Shown here in pieces: positions 8,838-19,528 of a stretch of 64,000 nucleotides of DNA. Source of the stretch: Xenorhabdus miraniensis (GTDB lineage: Bacteria; Pseudomonadota; Gammaproteobacteria; Enterobacterales; Enterobacteriaceae); assembly GCF_002632615.1 (NCBI RefSeq), contig NZ_NITZ01000004.1:202488-266487 (forward strand), given 5' to 3'. Position numbers and translations under genes: made by a program. Numbering within the stretch: position 1 is the first letter of the stretch; each line of letters opens with the position of its first letter. Under the pieces are notes generated by a model, which was given only the letters and a program-made list of their open reading frames with translations, did no database searches and had not been told where the DNA came from.

Positions 8838-10019
8838 ATGAACGTGATTATCGTGGGTGGAGGAATGGCGGGAGCGACACTGGCACTGGCTATTTCTTCG
8901 CTGAGCCGGGGGCGGTTGCAGGTCTCCTTAATTGAAGCCGCAGAACCCACTCAGGAACATCCGGGTTTTGATGCGAGAGCCATTGCCTTGGCTTATGGTA
9001 CATGTCAGCGCTTGGATCAGATCGATATTTGGTCTGCACTGAAACATTGTGTGACACCAATCACTCACGTTCATGTTAGCGACCGTGGCCATAATGGTTT
9101 CGTCAATATACGCGCTGATGATCATGATATTCCGGCATTGGGTAATGTGATTGAGTTGCATGATGCCGGTATCCATCTGTTTGATTTACTGAAACAATCA
9201 CCGAATATCAAACTTTACTGTCCGGCTACAGTGAATTCCGTCGAGCGTCTGGAAAATTCTGTCACTGTTACGCTGAATAATGGTGAAAAACTGACAGGGG
9301 AATTGCTGGTGGCTGCCGACGGTAGCCATTCTGCGATAGCTCAGGCGTGCAATATTCCATACCAGCGACAATCTTACGATCAGGTAGCGATTATCGCCAA
9401 TGTCCTGACTTCTGAGCACCCCCAAGGAAGAGCGTTTGAACGCTTTACTGAACATGGCCCGTTGGCGCTCTTGCCTATGTCTGAAGGGCGCAGCTCTTTG
9501 GTGTGGTGTCACCCACTGGACAAACAGTCAGAAATCAATGGTTGGAGTCAGGCCGAGTTCATCCAACATCTGCAACAAGCATTTGGCTGGCGTTTAGGGA
9601 AAATATTGGAAACCGGTCAGCGGTACAGTTATCCATTGGCTTTATCGACAGCAAATCAGCAAATTAGCCATCGTCTGGCACTGGTAGGCAATGCCTCCCA
9701 AACTTTGCACCCGATTGCCGGGCAAGGTTTTAACTTAGGTATGCGTGATGTTATGGCATTGGCGCAGAGCATTTCAGAAGCGGCTATTGTAGGGCAAGAT
9801 ATTGGAGCCTATAAAATACTGGCTCAATATCAGCAACAGCGTGAGGCAGATCGTGAAACGACAATTGGTATCACGGATGGATTGGTCAGATTATTCGCCA
9901 ATGACTACTTGCCGTTAAGAATCGGGCGAAATCTGGGTCTGATGACGATGGAAACATTACCACCGATACGGGATCTATTTGCCCGCCAGACATTGGGTTG
10001 GGTTACCCGGTCAGCTTAG
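8838..10019 (+). CDS. ubiH: 2-octaprenyl-6-methoxyphenol hydroxylase UbiH
   Basis: UbiH is an FAD monooxygenase of ubiquinone synthesis that hydroxylates the ring at C1. I start it at the ATG at 8838 (393 residues, E. coli 392) because an AGGAAG Shine-Dalgarno precedes it; a GTG two codons upstream is in frame but overlaps that site. The N-terminus IIVGGGMAGATLALA is the FAD dinucleotide-binding motif. The second FAD motif is LVGNASQTLHPIAGQGFNLGMRD, split across about residues 285-307. It lies directly upstream of the paralogous ubiI. Confidence 0.95.
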   Translation: MNVIIVGGGMAGATLALAISSLSRGRLQVSLIEAAEPTQEHPGFDARAIALAYGTCQRLDQIDIWSALKHCVTPITHVHVSDRGHNGFVNIRADDHDIPALGNVIELHDAGIHLFDLLKQSPNIKLYCPATVNSVERLENSVTVTLNNGEKLTGELLVAADGSHSAIAQACNIPYQRQSYDQVAIIANVLTSEHPQGRAFERFTEHGPLALLPMSEGRSSLVWCHPLDKQSEINGWSQAEFIQHLQQAFGWRLGKILETGQRYSYPLALSTANQQISHRLALVGNASQTLHPIAGQGFNLGMRDVMALAQSISEAAIVGQDIGAYKILAQYQQQREADRETTIGITDGLVRLFANDYLPLRIGRNLGLMTMETLPPIRDLFARQTLGWVTRSA

Positions 10020-10042
10020 GCAGATTAAGAGGAAAGAAAAAC

Positions 10043-11275
10043 ATGCAATCATTTGATGTGGTGATCGCAGGGGGCGGTATGGTTGGCCTTGCGCTGGCCT
10101 GTGGTTTGCAAGGTAGCGGTTTGCGCATCGCGATTGTAGAAGAACATCCACCGACAAAGCAATTTGATGCCAATGAGGAACATGCGTTGCGTGTATCGGC
10201 CATCAATGCAGCAAGTGAACGTTTACTGACTCATCTTGGTGTTTGGCAGAATATTCTTGCGATGAGAGCGAGTCCTTATCAGGGCATGGAAGTTTGGGAT
10301 CAGGATAGTTTCGGCCGCATTCAGTTTAATGCGGCCGAAAATGGCCTGGCACATCTTGGGCATATCATTGAGAATCATGTAATCCGGCAAGCGCTTTGGC
10401 AACGTGCGGAAAATTTGTCAGATGTGACGATTCTTACCCCATCCACCCTCCAGAACGTTGCCTGGGGAGAAAATGAAGCCTTCATCACTTTATCTGATGG
10501 GAGCATGCTAACTTCGCGTTTAGTGGTTGGTGCAGACGGTGCACACTCTTGGTTACGTCAACATGCCGATATTCCACTGACTTTCTGGGATTATGAGCAT
10601 CATGCGTTGGTAGCAACTATTCGCACTGAAGAACCTCATCAGGGCGTTGCACGTCAGGTTTTTCATGGTGATGGAATATTAGCTTTTTTGCCGTTGTCTG
10701 ATCCTCATTTATGTTCAATTGTTTGGTCACTGCCGGCTGAATCGGCACAACAACGCAAAACCATGGAACCTGAATTGTTCAATCGGCAGTTGGGTGTGAC
10801 ATTTGACATGCGGCTGGGCCTATGTGAATTAATCAGTGATCGACGAGCTATTCCATTGATGGGGCGTTATGCCCGCAACTTTGCCGCGCACCGCTTGGCA
10901 CTATTGGGGGATGCGGCACATACCATTCATCCTTTGGCTGGTCAGGGTGTCAATCTGGGTTTTATGGATGTGGCAGAGCTGATTAGTGAATTGAACCGGC
11001 TGAATTGCGAGGGAAAAGACATTGGTCAGTATCTTTATTTAGGACGTTATGAACGTCGTCGTAAACACAGTGCTGCGGTTATGTTGGCAGGCATGCAGGG
11101 ATTCCGTCAGTTATTTGATGGTAATAATCCGGCTAAAAAGTTATTGCGAGGGGTTGGATTAGCATTGGCTGATCACTTACCGGGAATAAAACCGCAATTG
11201 CTTCGCCAGGCAATGGGTCTCAATGATCTCCCTGATTGGCTAACTTCCCCAACCACTTCGGTTGAAAAATTCTAA
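10043..11275 (+). CDS. ubiI: 2-octaprenylphenol hydroxylase UbiI (VisC)
   Basis: UbiI hydroxylates the C5 position of the ubiquinone ring, one of the three related FAD hydroxylases of aerobic ubiquinone synthesis. The ATG at 10043 with an AGAGGAAAG Shine-Dalgarno gives 410 residues (E. coli 400). It has the FAD motif VVIAGGGMVGLALACG at the N-terminus, the central LVVGADGAHSWLR motif and LLGDAAHTIHPLAGQGVNLG. Only 23 bases separate it from ubiH, so cotranscription is likely. The next genes, gcvTHP, follow after a 372-base gap, the E. coli order. Confidence 0.95.
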   Translation: MQSFDVVIAGGGMVGLALACGLQGSGLRIAIVEEHPPTKQFDANEEHALRVSAINAASERLLTHLGVWQNILAMRASPYQGMEVWDQDSFGRIQFNAAENGLAHLGHIIENHVIRQALWQRAENLSDVTILTPSTLQNVAWGENEAFITLSDGSMLTSRLVVGADGAHSWLRQHADIPLTFWDYEHHALVATIRTEEPHQGVARQVFHGDGILAFLPLSDPHLCSIVWSLPAESAQQRKTMEPELFNRQLGVTFDMRLGLCELISDRRAIPLMGRYARNFAAHRLALLGDAAHTIHPLAGQGVNLGFMDVAELISELNRLNCEGKDIGQYLYLGRYERRRKHSAAVMLAGMQGFRQLFDGNNPAKKLLRGVGLALADHLPGIKPQLLRQAMGLNDLPDWLTSPTTSVEKF

Positions 11276-11647
11276 TTTATCCCTCCGTTTAGGATTAGTT
11301 TTTTTTATATTAGACTAAGGTGTGTTCAGTTGATTTGCTTCACACTTTAGTCATTTTCTAATCGAAAAAGATTGATTCCTGCTATTTATTGCAAATATTG
11401 AGCGCTTTGGCGCAATAAATTAGACAAAAATTCTGCATGATAGTAAGCGTTTTTTCAGGTTATCACACCAATGCTGCTAATTTATTTTATGGTTCATTTC
11501 CAGTTTCAGTGATAACTTCTGATCCTAAGGTATCGTTTGCGTGATTAACCGCTTCTTTGCTTCATGATCCAACATCTGCCGGTTAATGCGCCGTATGTTT
11601 TTTCAGGTCACGAATGTTTTCATGTCAAGAATGGAAAGAGGGAAATA
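11276..11647 (+). promoter_or_regulatory. ubiI-gcvT intergenic region, presumed gcv promoter
   Basis: This 372-base gap precedes the glycine-cleavage genes and must hold their promoter; in E. coli the region binds GcvA, Lrp, CRP and PurR. I see an AT-rich stretch with a T8 run (about 11301-11308) that could end the ubiI transcript, but no convincing glycine riboswitch fold and no assignable operator. An in-frame ATG at 11564 extends the gcvT frame upstream, but the extension does not resemble GcvT. Confidence 0.4.
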
Positions 11648-12745
11648 ATGTCAAAACACACCCCACTATATGATCAACATCTGGCATGCGGGGCACGCAT
11701 GGTAGATTTTCATGGCTGGATGATGCCTCTGCATTATGGTTCACAAATCGACGAGCATCATATCGTGCGTACTGATGCTGGTATGTTCGACGTTTCCCAC
11801 ATGACTATTGTGGATCTGCACGGCCTAGGTTGCCGTGACTTTCTCCGTTACCTTCTGGCAAATGACATCGCCAAACTGACCGAGCAGGGCAAAGCGCTTT
11901 ATACCGGAATGCTGAATGCTTCTGGTGGCGTGATTGATGACCTGATTGTCTACTTCTTCACTGATAACTTCTACCGTATGGTTGTTAATTCAGCAACGCG
12001 TGAGAAAGATTTAGCATGGATTAACCAACATGCGGAGAAATATGACGTCGAGATTACAGTGCGTGATGATTTGGCTCTGATCGCTGTTCAGGGGCCAAAT
12101 GCACAGGCTAAAGTTCAATCACTATTAAGCGATGAACAAAAGCAGGCTGTAATCGGTATGAAGCCTTTTTTTGGCGTCCAGTCCGGCGATCTTTTCATTG
12201 CGACGACGGGTTACACCGGTGAAGCGGGTTATGAAATTGCGTTACCAAAAGAACACGCAGCAGATTTCTGGCAGCAGTTATTAACCGTAGGTGTAAAACC
12301 TGCCGGCTTGGGAGCACGTGACACATTACGTCTCGAAGCGGGCATGAATCTTTATGGTCAGGAGATGGATGAAACCATTTCACCACTGGCCGCCAACATG
12401 GGCTGGACAATTGCTTGGAAACCGGAAGATCGCCAATTCATTGGCCGTGAAGCGCTGGAAAGGCAGCGTGAAGCAGGTACAGAGCAATTGGTAGGTTTAA
12501 TCATGCGTGAAAAAGGAGTGCTGCGCGGTGGCTTAACCGTCAGTTTCACCGATAATTCAGACGGAATTCGTTCTGGTGTGATTACCAGCGGGACATTCTC
12601 TCCAACTCTGGGATTTAGTATCGCCCTTGCACGTGTACCACGCGGTATTGGTGAACAAGCGATTGTTCAGATCCGTAATCGTGAAATGCCTGTTCAGGTT
12701 GTGAAACCGGGTTTTGTGCGGATGGGTAAACCACTCGTAGACTGA
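11648..12745 (+). CDS. gcvT: Glycine cleavage system T protein (aminomethyltransferase)
   Basis: GcvT takes the aminomethyl group from lipoylated GcvH and makes 5,10-methylenetetrahydrofolate and ammonia. The ATG at 11648 with an AAAGAGGGA Shine-Dalgarno yields 365 residues starting [12 protein letters not shown], aligned with E. coli. Recognisable stretches are [18 protein letters not shown], the catalytic-Asp region [15 protein letters not shown] and the folate-contact [13 protein letters not shown]. It is first in the gcvTHP operon, 69 bases before gcvH. It works with serA and fau in one-carbon supply. Confidence 0.96.
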   Translation: MSKHTPLYDQHLACGARMVDFHGWMMPLHYGSQIDEHHIVRTDAGMFDVSHMTIVDLHGLGCRDFLRYLLANDIAKLTEQGKALYTGMLNASGGVIDDLIVYFFTDNFYRMVVNSATREKDLAWINQHAEKYDVEITVRDDLALIAVQGPNAQAKVQSLLSDEQKQAVIGMKPFFGVQSGDLFIATTGYTGEAGYEIALPKEHAADFWQQLLTVGVKPAGLGARDTLRLEAGMNLYGQEMDETISPLAANMGWTIAWKPEDRQFIGREALERQREAGTEQLVGLIMREKGVLRGGLTVSFTDNSDGIRSGVITSGTFSPTLGFSIALARVPRGIGEQAIVQIRNREMPVQVVKPGFVRMGKPLVD

Positions 12746-12814
12746 TTTTTGGTTGTAATATTTTGATTGTTTTAATGTTTTTATTAATCAATAAGAAACA
12801 AGGAGATGGCAACG

Positions 12815-13207
12815 ATGAGTCATGTACCAGTAGAATTGAAATATACAGAATCACACGAATGGGTTCGTTCGGAAGGAAATGGTGAATACACAATAGGTAT
12901 TACCGAACATGCTCAACAATTATTGGGTGATATGGTATTCGTTGACTTGCCTGACGTCGGCACAGAGGTAAACAGTGGTGATGATTGCGCAGTTGTAGAA
13001 TCAGTTAAAGCTGCTTCTGATATCTACGCGCCATTGAGTGGTAAAGTCATTGCTGTTAACCCTGAGTTGGAAGGCACACCCGAATTAGTGAATAGTGAGC
13101 CGTATAACGAAGGTTGGTTGTTCCGTATCAAAATTACTGATGAGAGTGAACTGACTAACCTGCTTGATGCTGAAGGCTATCAGTCACTTTTAGAAGAAGA
13201 CGAGTAA
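12815..13207 (+). CDS. gcvH: Glycine cleavage system H protein
   Basis: GcvH is the lipoyl carrier shuttling the aminomethyl intermediate between GcvP, GcvT and lipoamide dehydrogenase. I use the ATG at 12815 (130 residues, E. coli 129, [10 protein letters not shown]), with the AAGGAG Shine-Dalgarno at about 12800-12805; the ATG at 12806 abuts that site. The lipoylation lysine is in the [11 protein letters not shown] segment. A strong terminator-like hairpin lies between this gene and gcvP, so gcvP may be made at a lower level or from read-through. Confidence 0.96.
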   Translation: MSHVPVELKYTESHEWVRSEGNGEYTIGITEHAQQLLGDMVFVDLPDVGTEVNSGDDCAVVESVKAASDIYAPLSGKVIAVNPELEGTPELVNSEPYNEGWLFRIKITDESELTNLLDAEGYQSLLEEDE

Positions 13208-13218
13208 TTGTATTGACC

Positions 13219-13251
13219 GCCCCATATCACGTTGTGAATGGGGCTTTTTTT
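13219..13251 (+). terminator. Intrinsic terminator between gcvH and gcvP
   Basis: GCCCCAT (13219-13225) pairs perfectly with ATGGGGC (13238-13244) around a 12-base loop, followed by seven T residues. This is a canonical rho-independent terminator. It sits inside the gcv operon 40 bases ahead of the gcvP start, so it may attenuate gcvP expression. Confidence 0.8.
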
Positions 13252-13291
13252 ATGTGTGCCGTTTTTAGCTAGTTTCAGGAAATTATCATCA

Positions 13292-16168
13292 ATGACTCAG
13301 ACATTAATCCAACTTGAAAATCAAGGTGAATTCATTCGTCGCCACATTGGTTCTTCTGCTGAACAGCAAACAGAAATGTTGGCGATGGTTGGTGCAAATT
13401 CTCTTGACGATCTGACAAATAAAATCGTTCCCCGCAATATCGCATTGTCAGAACCGCCAGCAATCGGTGAAAGTGCAACAGAACAACAGGCACTGGCTGA
13501 ATTAAAGGCAATGGCGGGCCAGAACCAGCGCTATCAATCTTATATTGGCATGGGATACGCACCATCGATACTTCCGCCTGTTATCTTGCGTAATTTGTTG
13601 GAAAATCCAGGCTGGTATACTGCCTATACTCCTTACCAACCGGAAGTTTCTCAAGGGCGGCTGGAAGCTCTGCTCAATTTCCAGCAAGTTACGATTGACC
13701 TGACGGGTTTGGATCTTGCGTCTGCTTCTCTGCTGGATGAAGCAACCGCAGCGGCAGAAGCCATGGCAATGGCAAAACGGATCAGCAAGTTAAAGAATGC
13801 TGAGCGTTTTTTTGTGGCCGATGACATTCATCCACAGACATTAGATGTTGTGCGTACCCGTGCTGAAACATTTGGATTTGAAGTCATTGTTGATAAAGCA
13901 GAAAAAGCACTGGAGCTAGAAGGTGTCTTTGGTGTCCTGTTGCAACAAATTGGCACAACGGGCGAAGTTCACGATTACAGTGATCTCATCGTGAAACTGA
14001 AAGAACGTAAAATCATTGTCAGCGTCGCGGCAGACTTCATGGCACTAGTCATGCTGACGGCACCGGGTAAACAAGGGGCTGACATTGTATTTGGTTCTGC
14101 GCAGCGCTTTGGTGTGCCGATGGGATACGGTGGCCCTCACGCCGCCTTCTTTGCCTGCCGTGATGAATTTAAACGTTCCATGCCTGGGCGTATTATTGGT
14201 GTTTCCCGTGATGCAGCGGGTAACAGGGCATTGCGTATGGCAATGCAAACACGTGAGCAACATATTCGCCGTGAAAAAGCGAATTCTAATATCTGTACCT
14301 CCCAAGTCTTGCTGGCAAATATTGCGGGCATGTATGCGGTTTACCACGGCGAGGAAGGCTTAAAGCGCATCGCTAGCCGTATTCATCGGCTGACTGATAT
14401 TTTGGCTGCCGGTTTGCAACAAGCGGGTATCTCACTGCGCCATAAAACATGGTTTGATACGTTGACGGTTGAAGTGGCGGATAAAGCTCAGGTCTTGGCA
14501 AGAGCGGAGAAATCGCAGATTAACCTGCGTACCGATATTTTTGGTGCTGTTGGTGTGTCATTGAGTGAAAAAACCAGCCGCGATGACCTGATAACCTTAT
14601 TTCAGGTTCTGACGGGATCTGATGCTGTATTGGATATCGAAACGCTCGATAGCACAATAGCGAATGACAACCAATCTATCCCTGCCAGCATGTTGCGTCA
14701 TGATGAGATTCTGACGCACGATAACTTCCGCCGTTATCACAGTGAAACTGACATGATGCGTTATATGCACAGTCTGGAGCGTAAAGATTTGGCGTTGAAT
14801 CAGGCAATGATCCCGTTGGGATCGTGCACCATGAAACTGAATGCGGTCGCAGAAATCACACCGATAACATGGCCTGAATTTACCGACATACATCCTTTCT
14901 GCCCGACAGAGCAGGCACAAGGTTATCATCAGTTAATCGGCCAGCTTTCCCATTGGTTGGTGTTATTGACTGGATATGACGCATTTTGTATGCAGCCAAA
15001 TTCGGGGGCGCAAGGGGAATATGCTGGTCTATTGGCGATTCGTCGCTATTACGCCAGCCGTGGTGAGCAGCATCGTCATATTTGCTTAATACCAAGTTCA
15101 GCGCATGGTACAAACCCTGCCTCGGCACATATGGCAGGCATGACAGTTGTGGTTGTGAACTGTGACAAAGAAGGCAACATTGATCTGACCGATTTGCGTG
15201 AAAAAGCAGAAAAGCATCGTGACGATCTGGCTTGCATCATGGTGACTTACCCATCGACTCACGGTGTGTATGAAGAAACCATCCGTGAGGTTTGCGACAT
15301 TATCCATCAAAATGGTGGTCAGGTTTACCTTGATGGCGCGAACATGAATGCCCAAGTGGGGATCACGACACCGGGTTTCATCGGCGCAGATGTTTCACAC
15401 CTGAATCTGCATAAAACCTTCTGCATTCCACATGGCGGTGGCGGCCCGGGTATGGGGCCGATTGGTGTGAAAAAACACCTTGCGCCATTTGTGCCCGGTC
15501 ACTCAGTGGTGGAAATGGATGGCGTTACGACACTGGGGGCGGTATCCGCAGCGCCATTTGGAAGTGCTTCCATTTTGCCGATTAGCTGGATGTATATTCG
15601 CATGATGGGTGCCAAAGGACTGAAGCAAGCCAGCCAGGTTGCTATCCTGAATGCAAACTACATCGCTGCTCGCCTGAAAGGGGCTTATGAAATCCTTTAT
15701 ACCGGACGTGATGGTTATGTTGCCCATGAATGTATTCTGGACATTCGCCCATTGAAAGAAGAGTTTGGTATCAGCGAAATGGATATCGCTAAGCGTCTGA
15801 TTGACTATGGTTTCCATGCACCAACCATGTCATTCCCTGTTGCGGGTACTTTGATGGTTGAGCCAACGGAATCAGAAAGCAAAGTTGAGATTGATCGCTT
15901 TATTGACGCAATGCTGGCAATCCGTGAAGAAATCCGCAAAGTGGCAAAAGGGGAATGGACTTTGGAAGATAACCCACTGGTTAACGCGCCACACATTCAG
16001 ACTGAACTTGTTTCTGAATGGAATCACGCATACAGCCGTGAAGTTGCCGTTTTCCCAACGGCGGAAACAAAGGCTAACAAATATTGGCCAACGGTTAAAC
16101 GTCTGGACGATGTTTACGGTGACCGCAATTTACATTGCTCTTGTGCACCGATTGACGATTATCGTTAA
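13292..16168 (+). CDS. gcvP: Glycine dehydrogenase (decarboxylating), P protein
   Basis: GcvP is the PLP-dependent decarboxylase of the glycine cleavage complex. The ATG at 13292 gives 958 residues (E. coli 957) and starts [14 protein letters not shown]; an upstream in-frame ATG at 13238 lies inside the terminator and is rejected. The protein has two homologous halves. The PLP lysine is in [16 protein letters not shown] near residue 708, with the glycine-rich loop directly after it. The conserved YIGMGY and [19 protein letters not shown] stretches lie in the N-terminal half. A GC-rich hairpin follows the gene. Confidence 0.96.
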   Translation: MTQTLIQLENQGEFIRRHIGSSAEQQTEMLAMVGANSLDDLTNKIVPRNIALSEPPAIGESATEQQALAELKAMAGQNQRYQSYIGMGYAPSILPPVILRNLLENPGWYTAYTPYQPEVSQGRLEALLNFQQVTIDLTGLDLASASLLDEATAAAEAMAMAKRISKLKNAERFFVADDIHPQTLDVVRTRAETFGFEVIVDKAEKALELEGVFGVLLQQIGTTGEVHDYSDLIVKLKERKIIVSVAADFMALVMLTAPGKQGADIVFGSAQRFGVPMGYGGPHAAFFACRDEFKRSMPGRIIGVSRDAAGNRALRMAMQTREQHIRREKANSNICTSQVLLANIAGMYAVYHGEEGLKRIASRIHRLTDILAAGLQQAGISLRHKTWFDTLTVEVADKAQVLARAEKSQINLRTDIFGAVGVSLSEKTSRDDLITLFQVLTGSDAVLDIETLDSTIANDNQSIPASMLRHDEILTHDNFRRYHSETDMMRYMHSLERKDLALNQAMIPLGSCTMKLNAVAEITPITWPEFTDIHPFCPTEQAQGYHQLIGQLSHWLVLLTGYDAFCMQPNSGAQGEYAGLLAIRRYYASRGEQHRHICLIPSSAHGTNPASAHMAGMTVVVVNCDKEGNIDLTDLREKAEKHRDDLACIMVTYPSTHGVYEETIREVCDIIHQNGGQVYLDGANMNAQVGITTPGFIGADVSHLNLHKTFCIPHGGGGPGMGPIGVKKHLAPFVPGHSVVEMDGVTTLGAVSAAPFGSASILPISWMYIRMMGAKGLKQASQVAILNANYIAARLKGAYEILYTGRDGYVAHECILDIRPLKEEFGISEMDIAKRLIDYGFHAPTMSFPVAGTLMVEPTESESKVEIDRFIDAMLAIREEIRKVAKGEWTLEDNPLVNAPHIQTELVSEWNHAYSREVAVFPTAETKANKYWPTVKRLDDVYGDRNLHCSCAPIDDYR

Positions 16169-16195
16169 TGACGGTTTAGATTGATTTATTGTCAA

Positions 16196-16217
16196 CCCCC
16201 GTCTGGTAAGACGGGGG
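16196..16217. terminator. Hairpin after gcvP
   Basis: CCCCCGTC (16196-16203) pairs perfectly with GACGGGGG (16210-16217) around TGGTAA. It lies 28 bases after the gcvP stop, between convergent transcription units. No T-run follows on the plus strand, so it is either a rho-aided terminator or a 3' protecting stem. Confidence 0.5.
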
Positions 16218-16347
16218 AAACAGAGAGCGCAATACAGTAGGTTAAGTTCTGGTAATTGTACTCTCGTTATCATCAGTCGAAAAAACAAATGATAGAGATA
16301 CACCAATTAATATCGATGTTGCACTTGTATCATAGTAATTATGGAAA

Positions 16348-16953
16348 TTATTTCAGCCAGCCTTTTTCCTTCGCTGCTTCTAATTGCGGTAGAAGGTATT
16401 GCCACAGTTCAGGATAACTTTCGGAAACAAAATGGAGCAGGTTGTAAACCTGTTCAAAACGAATGTCATTTTCGATCCAGCTCTGGCCTTGATTATGCAG
16501 GTTCATAAATACCGGCATGACTCTGTCGAGTGTTTTGGCAAAACGCGCTTCAGGGGTGAGGGCATCTTCGTACTCGTGCCACAGTTCCAGAAAATATTCT
16601 CCCTGCGCTTCCGGCAGTAAACCGAAAATACGGTTAGCTGCTTTAACTTCCTGTTCTTGAATGGCTTCACGGGCAGCCAGATCGAATGCAATCACATCAC
16701 CGGCATCGATTTCAACAATGTCATGAATGAGAGCCATTTGCACGACGCGACTGATATCCACATCGCCGGCATAAGGAGCAAAGCCGAGAACGGCAATAGC
16801 GAAGTGCCAGCTATGTTCAGCGGAGTTTTCGTGTCGGGTATTGTTCAGTAATTTCGTTTTGCGATGGACATACTTCAATTTATCCAGTTCCATGATAAAC
16901 GCGATAACATCAGTAAAAGGGCCGAAATTAACAGGGGGTACAGCTAATGACAT
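16348..16953 (-). CDS. HD-domain phosphohydrolase (HDDC2/YfbR-like)
   Basis: This 201-residue protein belongs to the HD superfamily of metal-dependent phosphohydrolases. The HD motif residues are visible: His in ENSAEHSWHFA, the His-Asp pair in MALIHDIVEIDAGD, and a distal Asp in KTLDRVMPVF. The LWHEYEDALTPEARFAK stretch resembles the HDDC2 type of 5'-deoxynucleotidase. Substrate specificity cannot be read from sequence. A GAGG Shine-Dalgarno precedes the ATG, and the gene starts only 16 bases after the ygfZ stop on the same strand, so the two are probably cotranscribed. Confidence 0.75.
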   Translation of the reverse strand: MSLAVPPVNFGPFTDVIAFIMELDKLKYVHRKTKLLNNTRHENSAEHSWHFAIAVLGFAPYAGDVDISRVVQMALIHDIVEIDAGDVIAFDLAAREAIQEQEVKAANRIFGLLPEAQGEYFLELWHEYEDALTPEARFAKTLDRVMPVFMNLHNQGQSWIENDIRFEQVYNLLHFVSESYPELWQYLLPQLEAAKEKGWLK

Positions 16954-16969
16954 ATAGAAACCTCAATAA

Positions 16970-17971
16970 TTATTTTTCTTCGTCTAATGAGTAAGGTAAT
17001 GCTTGGATGGTAAGGACATGACCTTCATCTTCACGGACACGGAAAACACTCTCTGTTTCCATATCGTTGTTCATGACAACTTGCACCCAGACTAAATCGT
17101 CAGTCAATTTAACCGCAGCCAGCACTGAACCTGTCCGGCGCCATTTATCACCCAATTGCCATTCCAAATCATCGCCAGCGGCAGGCAAAGAAGAAGCACT
17201 ACCCGCCAACCAGTACATAGCTCGCTTATTTGCACCGCGGTACTTGGCACGTGCCACCATCTCCTGACCGGTATAACAACCTTTTTTAAAGTTGATACTA
17301 TTTTTGATTGCCTGAAGATTTGTCGCTTGTGGAATAAGCTGTGCGCTGTTGGCTGCATCAATCACAGGAAATCCCGCTTCAATTTCCAGCGCCAGCCATT
17401 GTTGGCTGTCATTCAATTGTGATTGCAACTTCTCGGCAAATGTTTCGGTTAATTGGGCAGCCGTTGTACTGTCTGTAACTAAAAGAAAACGTTCAGTAGG
17501 AAGTGATAGATGGAGAAGTGTTGTTGCTTCATGTTGGATAACAGGAGATTCAGCATCGGGCAGAACAGGGAAGAAAGTTGCCAGTGCTTCTCGGCTTCCT
17601 GTTCCCGCAACACCTAGCAGGACACTTTCGTCATCTTTGGCAAAAGTCACTTTGGAAAACACAGCATACTTTTTCAATTCAGTTAATTGCGTGTCCAATA
17701 CTGAACGACGTTCAATATAGGCAAAACCTTCGCCACGTCGAAACAGACGTAGATTACTCCACATTTTTCCTTTGGCATCACAATGTGCAGTTAACACATG
17801 TTGGTTTTTATCCAAGGAAGCCATATCTGCTGTCACTTGGCCTTGCAGATATTTCTCCGCGTCAGTGCCAATGGCTGTCACCATTCCCCAATCATCAAGG
17901 GAAATTAAAGTCAGTGGGAGTGTTGCCGAAGGGAGGGGAGATTGTGCAGAAAACGGAATTTGGTAAGCCAT
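16970..17971 (-). CDS. ygfZ: tRNA-modifying folate-binding protein YgfZ
   Basis: YgfZ is a GcvT-like tetrahydrofolate-binding protein needed for full activity of some Fe-S enzymes, including tRNA methylthiolation by MiaB. It has 333 residues (E. coli 326). The signature [17 protein letters not shown], with its functional cysteine, lies around residues 229-245. It is transcribed towards the HD-domain gene and divergently from sdhE. The location between gcvP and sdhE is as in E. coli, although E. coli has other genes between them. Confidence 0.93.
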   Translation of the reverse strand: MAYQIPFSAQSPLPSATLPLTLISLDDWGMVTAIGTDAEKYLQGQVTADMASLDKNQHVLTAHCDAKGKMWSNLRLFRRGEGFAYIERRSVLDTQLTELKKYAVFSKVTFAKDDESVLLGVAGTGSREALATFFPVLPDAESPVIQHEATTLLHLSLPTERFLLVTDSTTAAQLTETFAEKLQSQLNDSQQWLALEIEAGFPVIDAANSAQLIPQATNLQAIKNSINFKKGCYTGQEMVARAKYRGANKRAMYWLAGSASSLPAAGDDLEWQLGDKWRRTGSVLAAVKLTDDLVWVQVVMNNDMETESVFRVREDEGHVLTIQALPYSLDEEK

Positions 17972-18206
17972 AACAACTCCTGCCAGTAAGCTATCTGAGA
18001 AATAACACTAATGGTAAAAGAGAAGTGGCTTCATGCAAAGGGGTTATTCCCGTTATTTACCTTTCAAACATTCGTTGTTGGGTTGTTGCGATACGCTTCT
18101 CAAGTTGTCGATATATCCAGACATTCAGCCGTAGCAGATGATGAAAAACAGGTTAGAATCGTTGATAATCCCGCTTGATAAAAAATGATAAAGAGGCTTT
18201 TTAAAC

Positions 18207-18473
18207 ATGGATATTGGTAATAAAGCGCGTATTCACTGGGCATGTCGTCGTGGAATGCGTGAATTGGATATTTCTATCATGCCGTTTTTTGAGTATGAAT
18301 ATGATTCATTGAATGATGACGACAAACGGATTTTCGTTCGCTTGCTGGAGTGTCCGGACCCTGATCTTTTCAACTGGCTTATGAAGCATGGGCGTCCTGA
18401 AGATGACGAGCTTTTCCATATGGTGCAATTGATCCAGAGCAGAAACCAAGCCCGTGGTCCTGTGGAACAATAA
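18207..18473 (+). CDS. sdhE: FAD assembly factor SdhE
   Basis: SdhE promotes covalent attachment of FAD to the SdhA and FrdA flavoproteins. The 88-residue protein shows the defining RGxxE motif in [10 protein letters not shown] and the acidic region [27 protein letters not shown]. Its 3' end overlaps cptA by 20 bases, implying translational coupling. Divergent from ygfZ across a 235-base gap that holds the promoters. Confidence 0.95.
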   Translation: MDIGNKARIHWACRRGMRELDISIMPFFEYEYDSLNDDDKRIFVRLLECPDPDLFNWLMKHGRPEDDELFHMVQLIQSRNQARGPVEQ

Positions 18474-18882
18474 AGTAAGCCTCTCCCGCCAGACTTACCT
18501 GTTTTCTATCGGTGCACATGGCGGCATCGCTGTGGCGGCCTTATTGGCGCCGTGGCCGGCAAACGGTATTTTTTTCTGGCTCCCATTGCTTGCGATTATC
18601 ATGATTAGTTGGATATGGAGCCAGAAAAATATTCGCCAGTGTCAGGGGCGACTGATGCTGTTTAAGGGCAATAAAGTGCACTGGCAAAAAGCAGCGTGGA
18701 GTATCGCTCAACCACCGTGGTTTAGCCGCTATGGAATGGTCGTTATACTCCATGCTTTTGTGCAGGCAGAAAATGTACGCCATCAACCACCGGTCAGATT
18801 GTGGGTGGCATCAGATAGTCTGTCACCAGAAGCATGGCGCCATCTAAACCAGCTTATGCGCCAATATTCTGTTAAAAAATAG
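18454..18882 (+). CDS. cptA: Membrane protein CptA (YgfX)
   Basis: This 142-residue inner-membrane protein of the YgfX/CptA family has two close hydrophobic segments around residues 20-55 and a short soluble C-terminus. In E. coli it was described as the toxin partner of SdhE (CptB) affecting MreB and FtsZ, though SdhE is now regarded as a flavinylation factor. In other genera the pair affects pigment production. It overlaps sdhE by 20 bases and converges on fldB. Confidence 0.88.
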   Translation: MVLWNNKVSLSRQTYLFSIGAHGGIAVAALLAPWPANGIFFWLPLLAIIMISWIWSQKNIRQCQGRLMLFKGNKVHWQKAAWSIAQPPWFSRYGMVVILHAFVQAENVRHQPPVRLWVASDSLSPEAWRHLNQLMRQYSVKK

Positions 18883-18903
18883 CTAAAAAGATCGTTGGGA
18901 TCG

Positions 18904-19425
18904 TTAGAATAGTGCTTCCATTTCAGCCAATATCTGCATACACCATTCACTTAAACGTTCATCGGTTTGTTCGAACTGGTTTACATCATCCAGAGCTAGC
19001 CCGACAAACTGCTTACCATCGTCAGATAGCGGTTTTGGACTGGTAAACTCATAACCTTCTGTTGGCCAGAAACCAATAAACTGTACACCTGTTGGTCGCA
19101 GGTAATGATACAGCATGCCTAACGCATCCAAAAACCATTCACCGTAATCGATCTGATCTCCCATGCCATACATGGCAACGATTTTTCCTGCCAGATTCAA
19201 TGACGGAAGCTGGTCCCAAATAGCCAGCCAATCTTCTTGCAGTTCTCCGAAATCCCAGGTTGGGATACCGAGGATCAAGACAGAATACTCTTCCATCAAT
19301 TGCGGATCGCAATCCTTGACATTATGCAGATCAATGAGATCTTCACCGAGTATATCGCGTATTTTTTCTGCTACCATTTCTGTATAGCATGTACTGGAGC
19401 CGTAAAAGAGACCAATTTTCATCAT
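18904..19425 (-). CDS. fldB: Flavodoxin 2 (FldB)
   Basis: FldB is an FMN-binding electron carrier; in E. coli it is induced by the SoxRS system. The 173-residue product has the FMN phosphate loop [15 protein letters not shown] near the N-terminus, the [15 protein letters not shown] loop, and [18 protein letters not shown]. The gene lies divergent from xerD, as in E. coli. A soxR gene with a SoxR-type promoter is elsewhere in this window, but no soxS is seen, so redox control of fldB here is unclear. Confidence 0.95.
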   Translation of the reverse strand: MMKIGLFYGSSTCYTEMVAEKIRDILGEDLIDLHNVKDCDPQLMEEYSVLILGIPTWDFGELQEDWLAIWDQLPSLNLAGKIVAMYGMGDQIDYGEWFLDALGMLYHYLRPTGVQFIGFWPTEGYEFTSPKPLSDDGKQFVGLALDDVNQFEQTDERLSEWCMQILAEMEALF

Positions 19426-19528
19426 TATTTATCAGGAAATGTCGAATATCAGGGGTGGCATTGTAACAGAATAATCGCTTTTTCAGGCATAATAGCCGAT
19501 TGGAAGGCGCATATAGAAAGGAGGGCTT

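Noticed and set aside
11564..11647. Upstream extension of GcvT
   Set aside because: The extra 28 residues do not match any GcvT and the later ATG has a good Shine-Dalgarno.
11276..11647. Glycine riboswitch before gcvT
   Set aside because: I could not find the paired aptamer cores; enteric gcv operons use GcvA and Lrp control instead.
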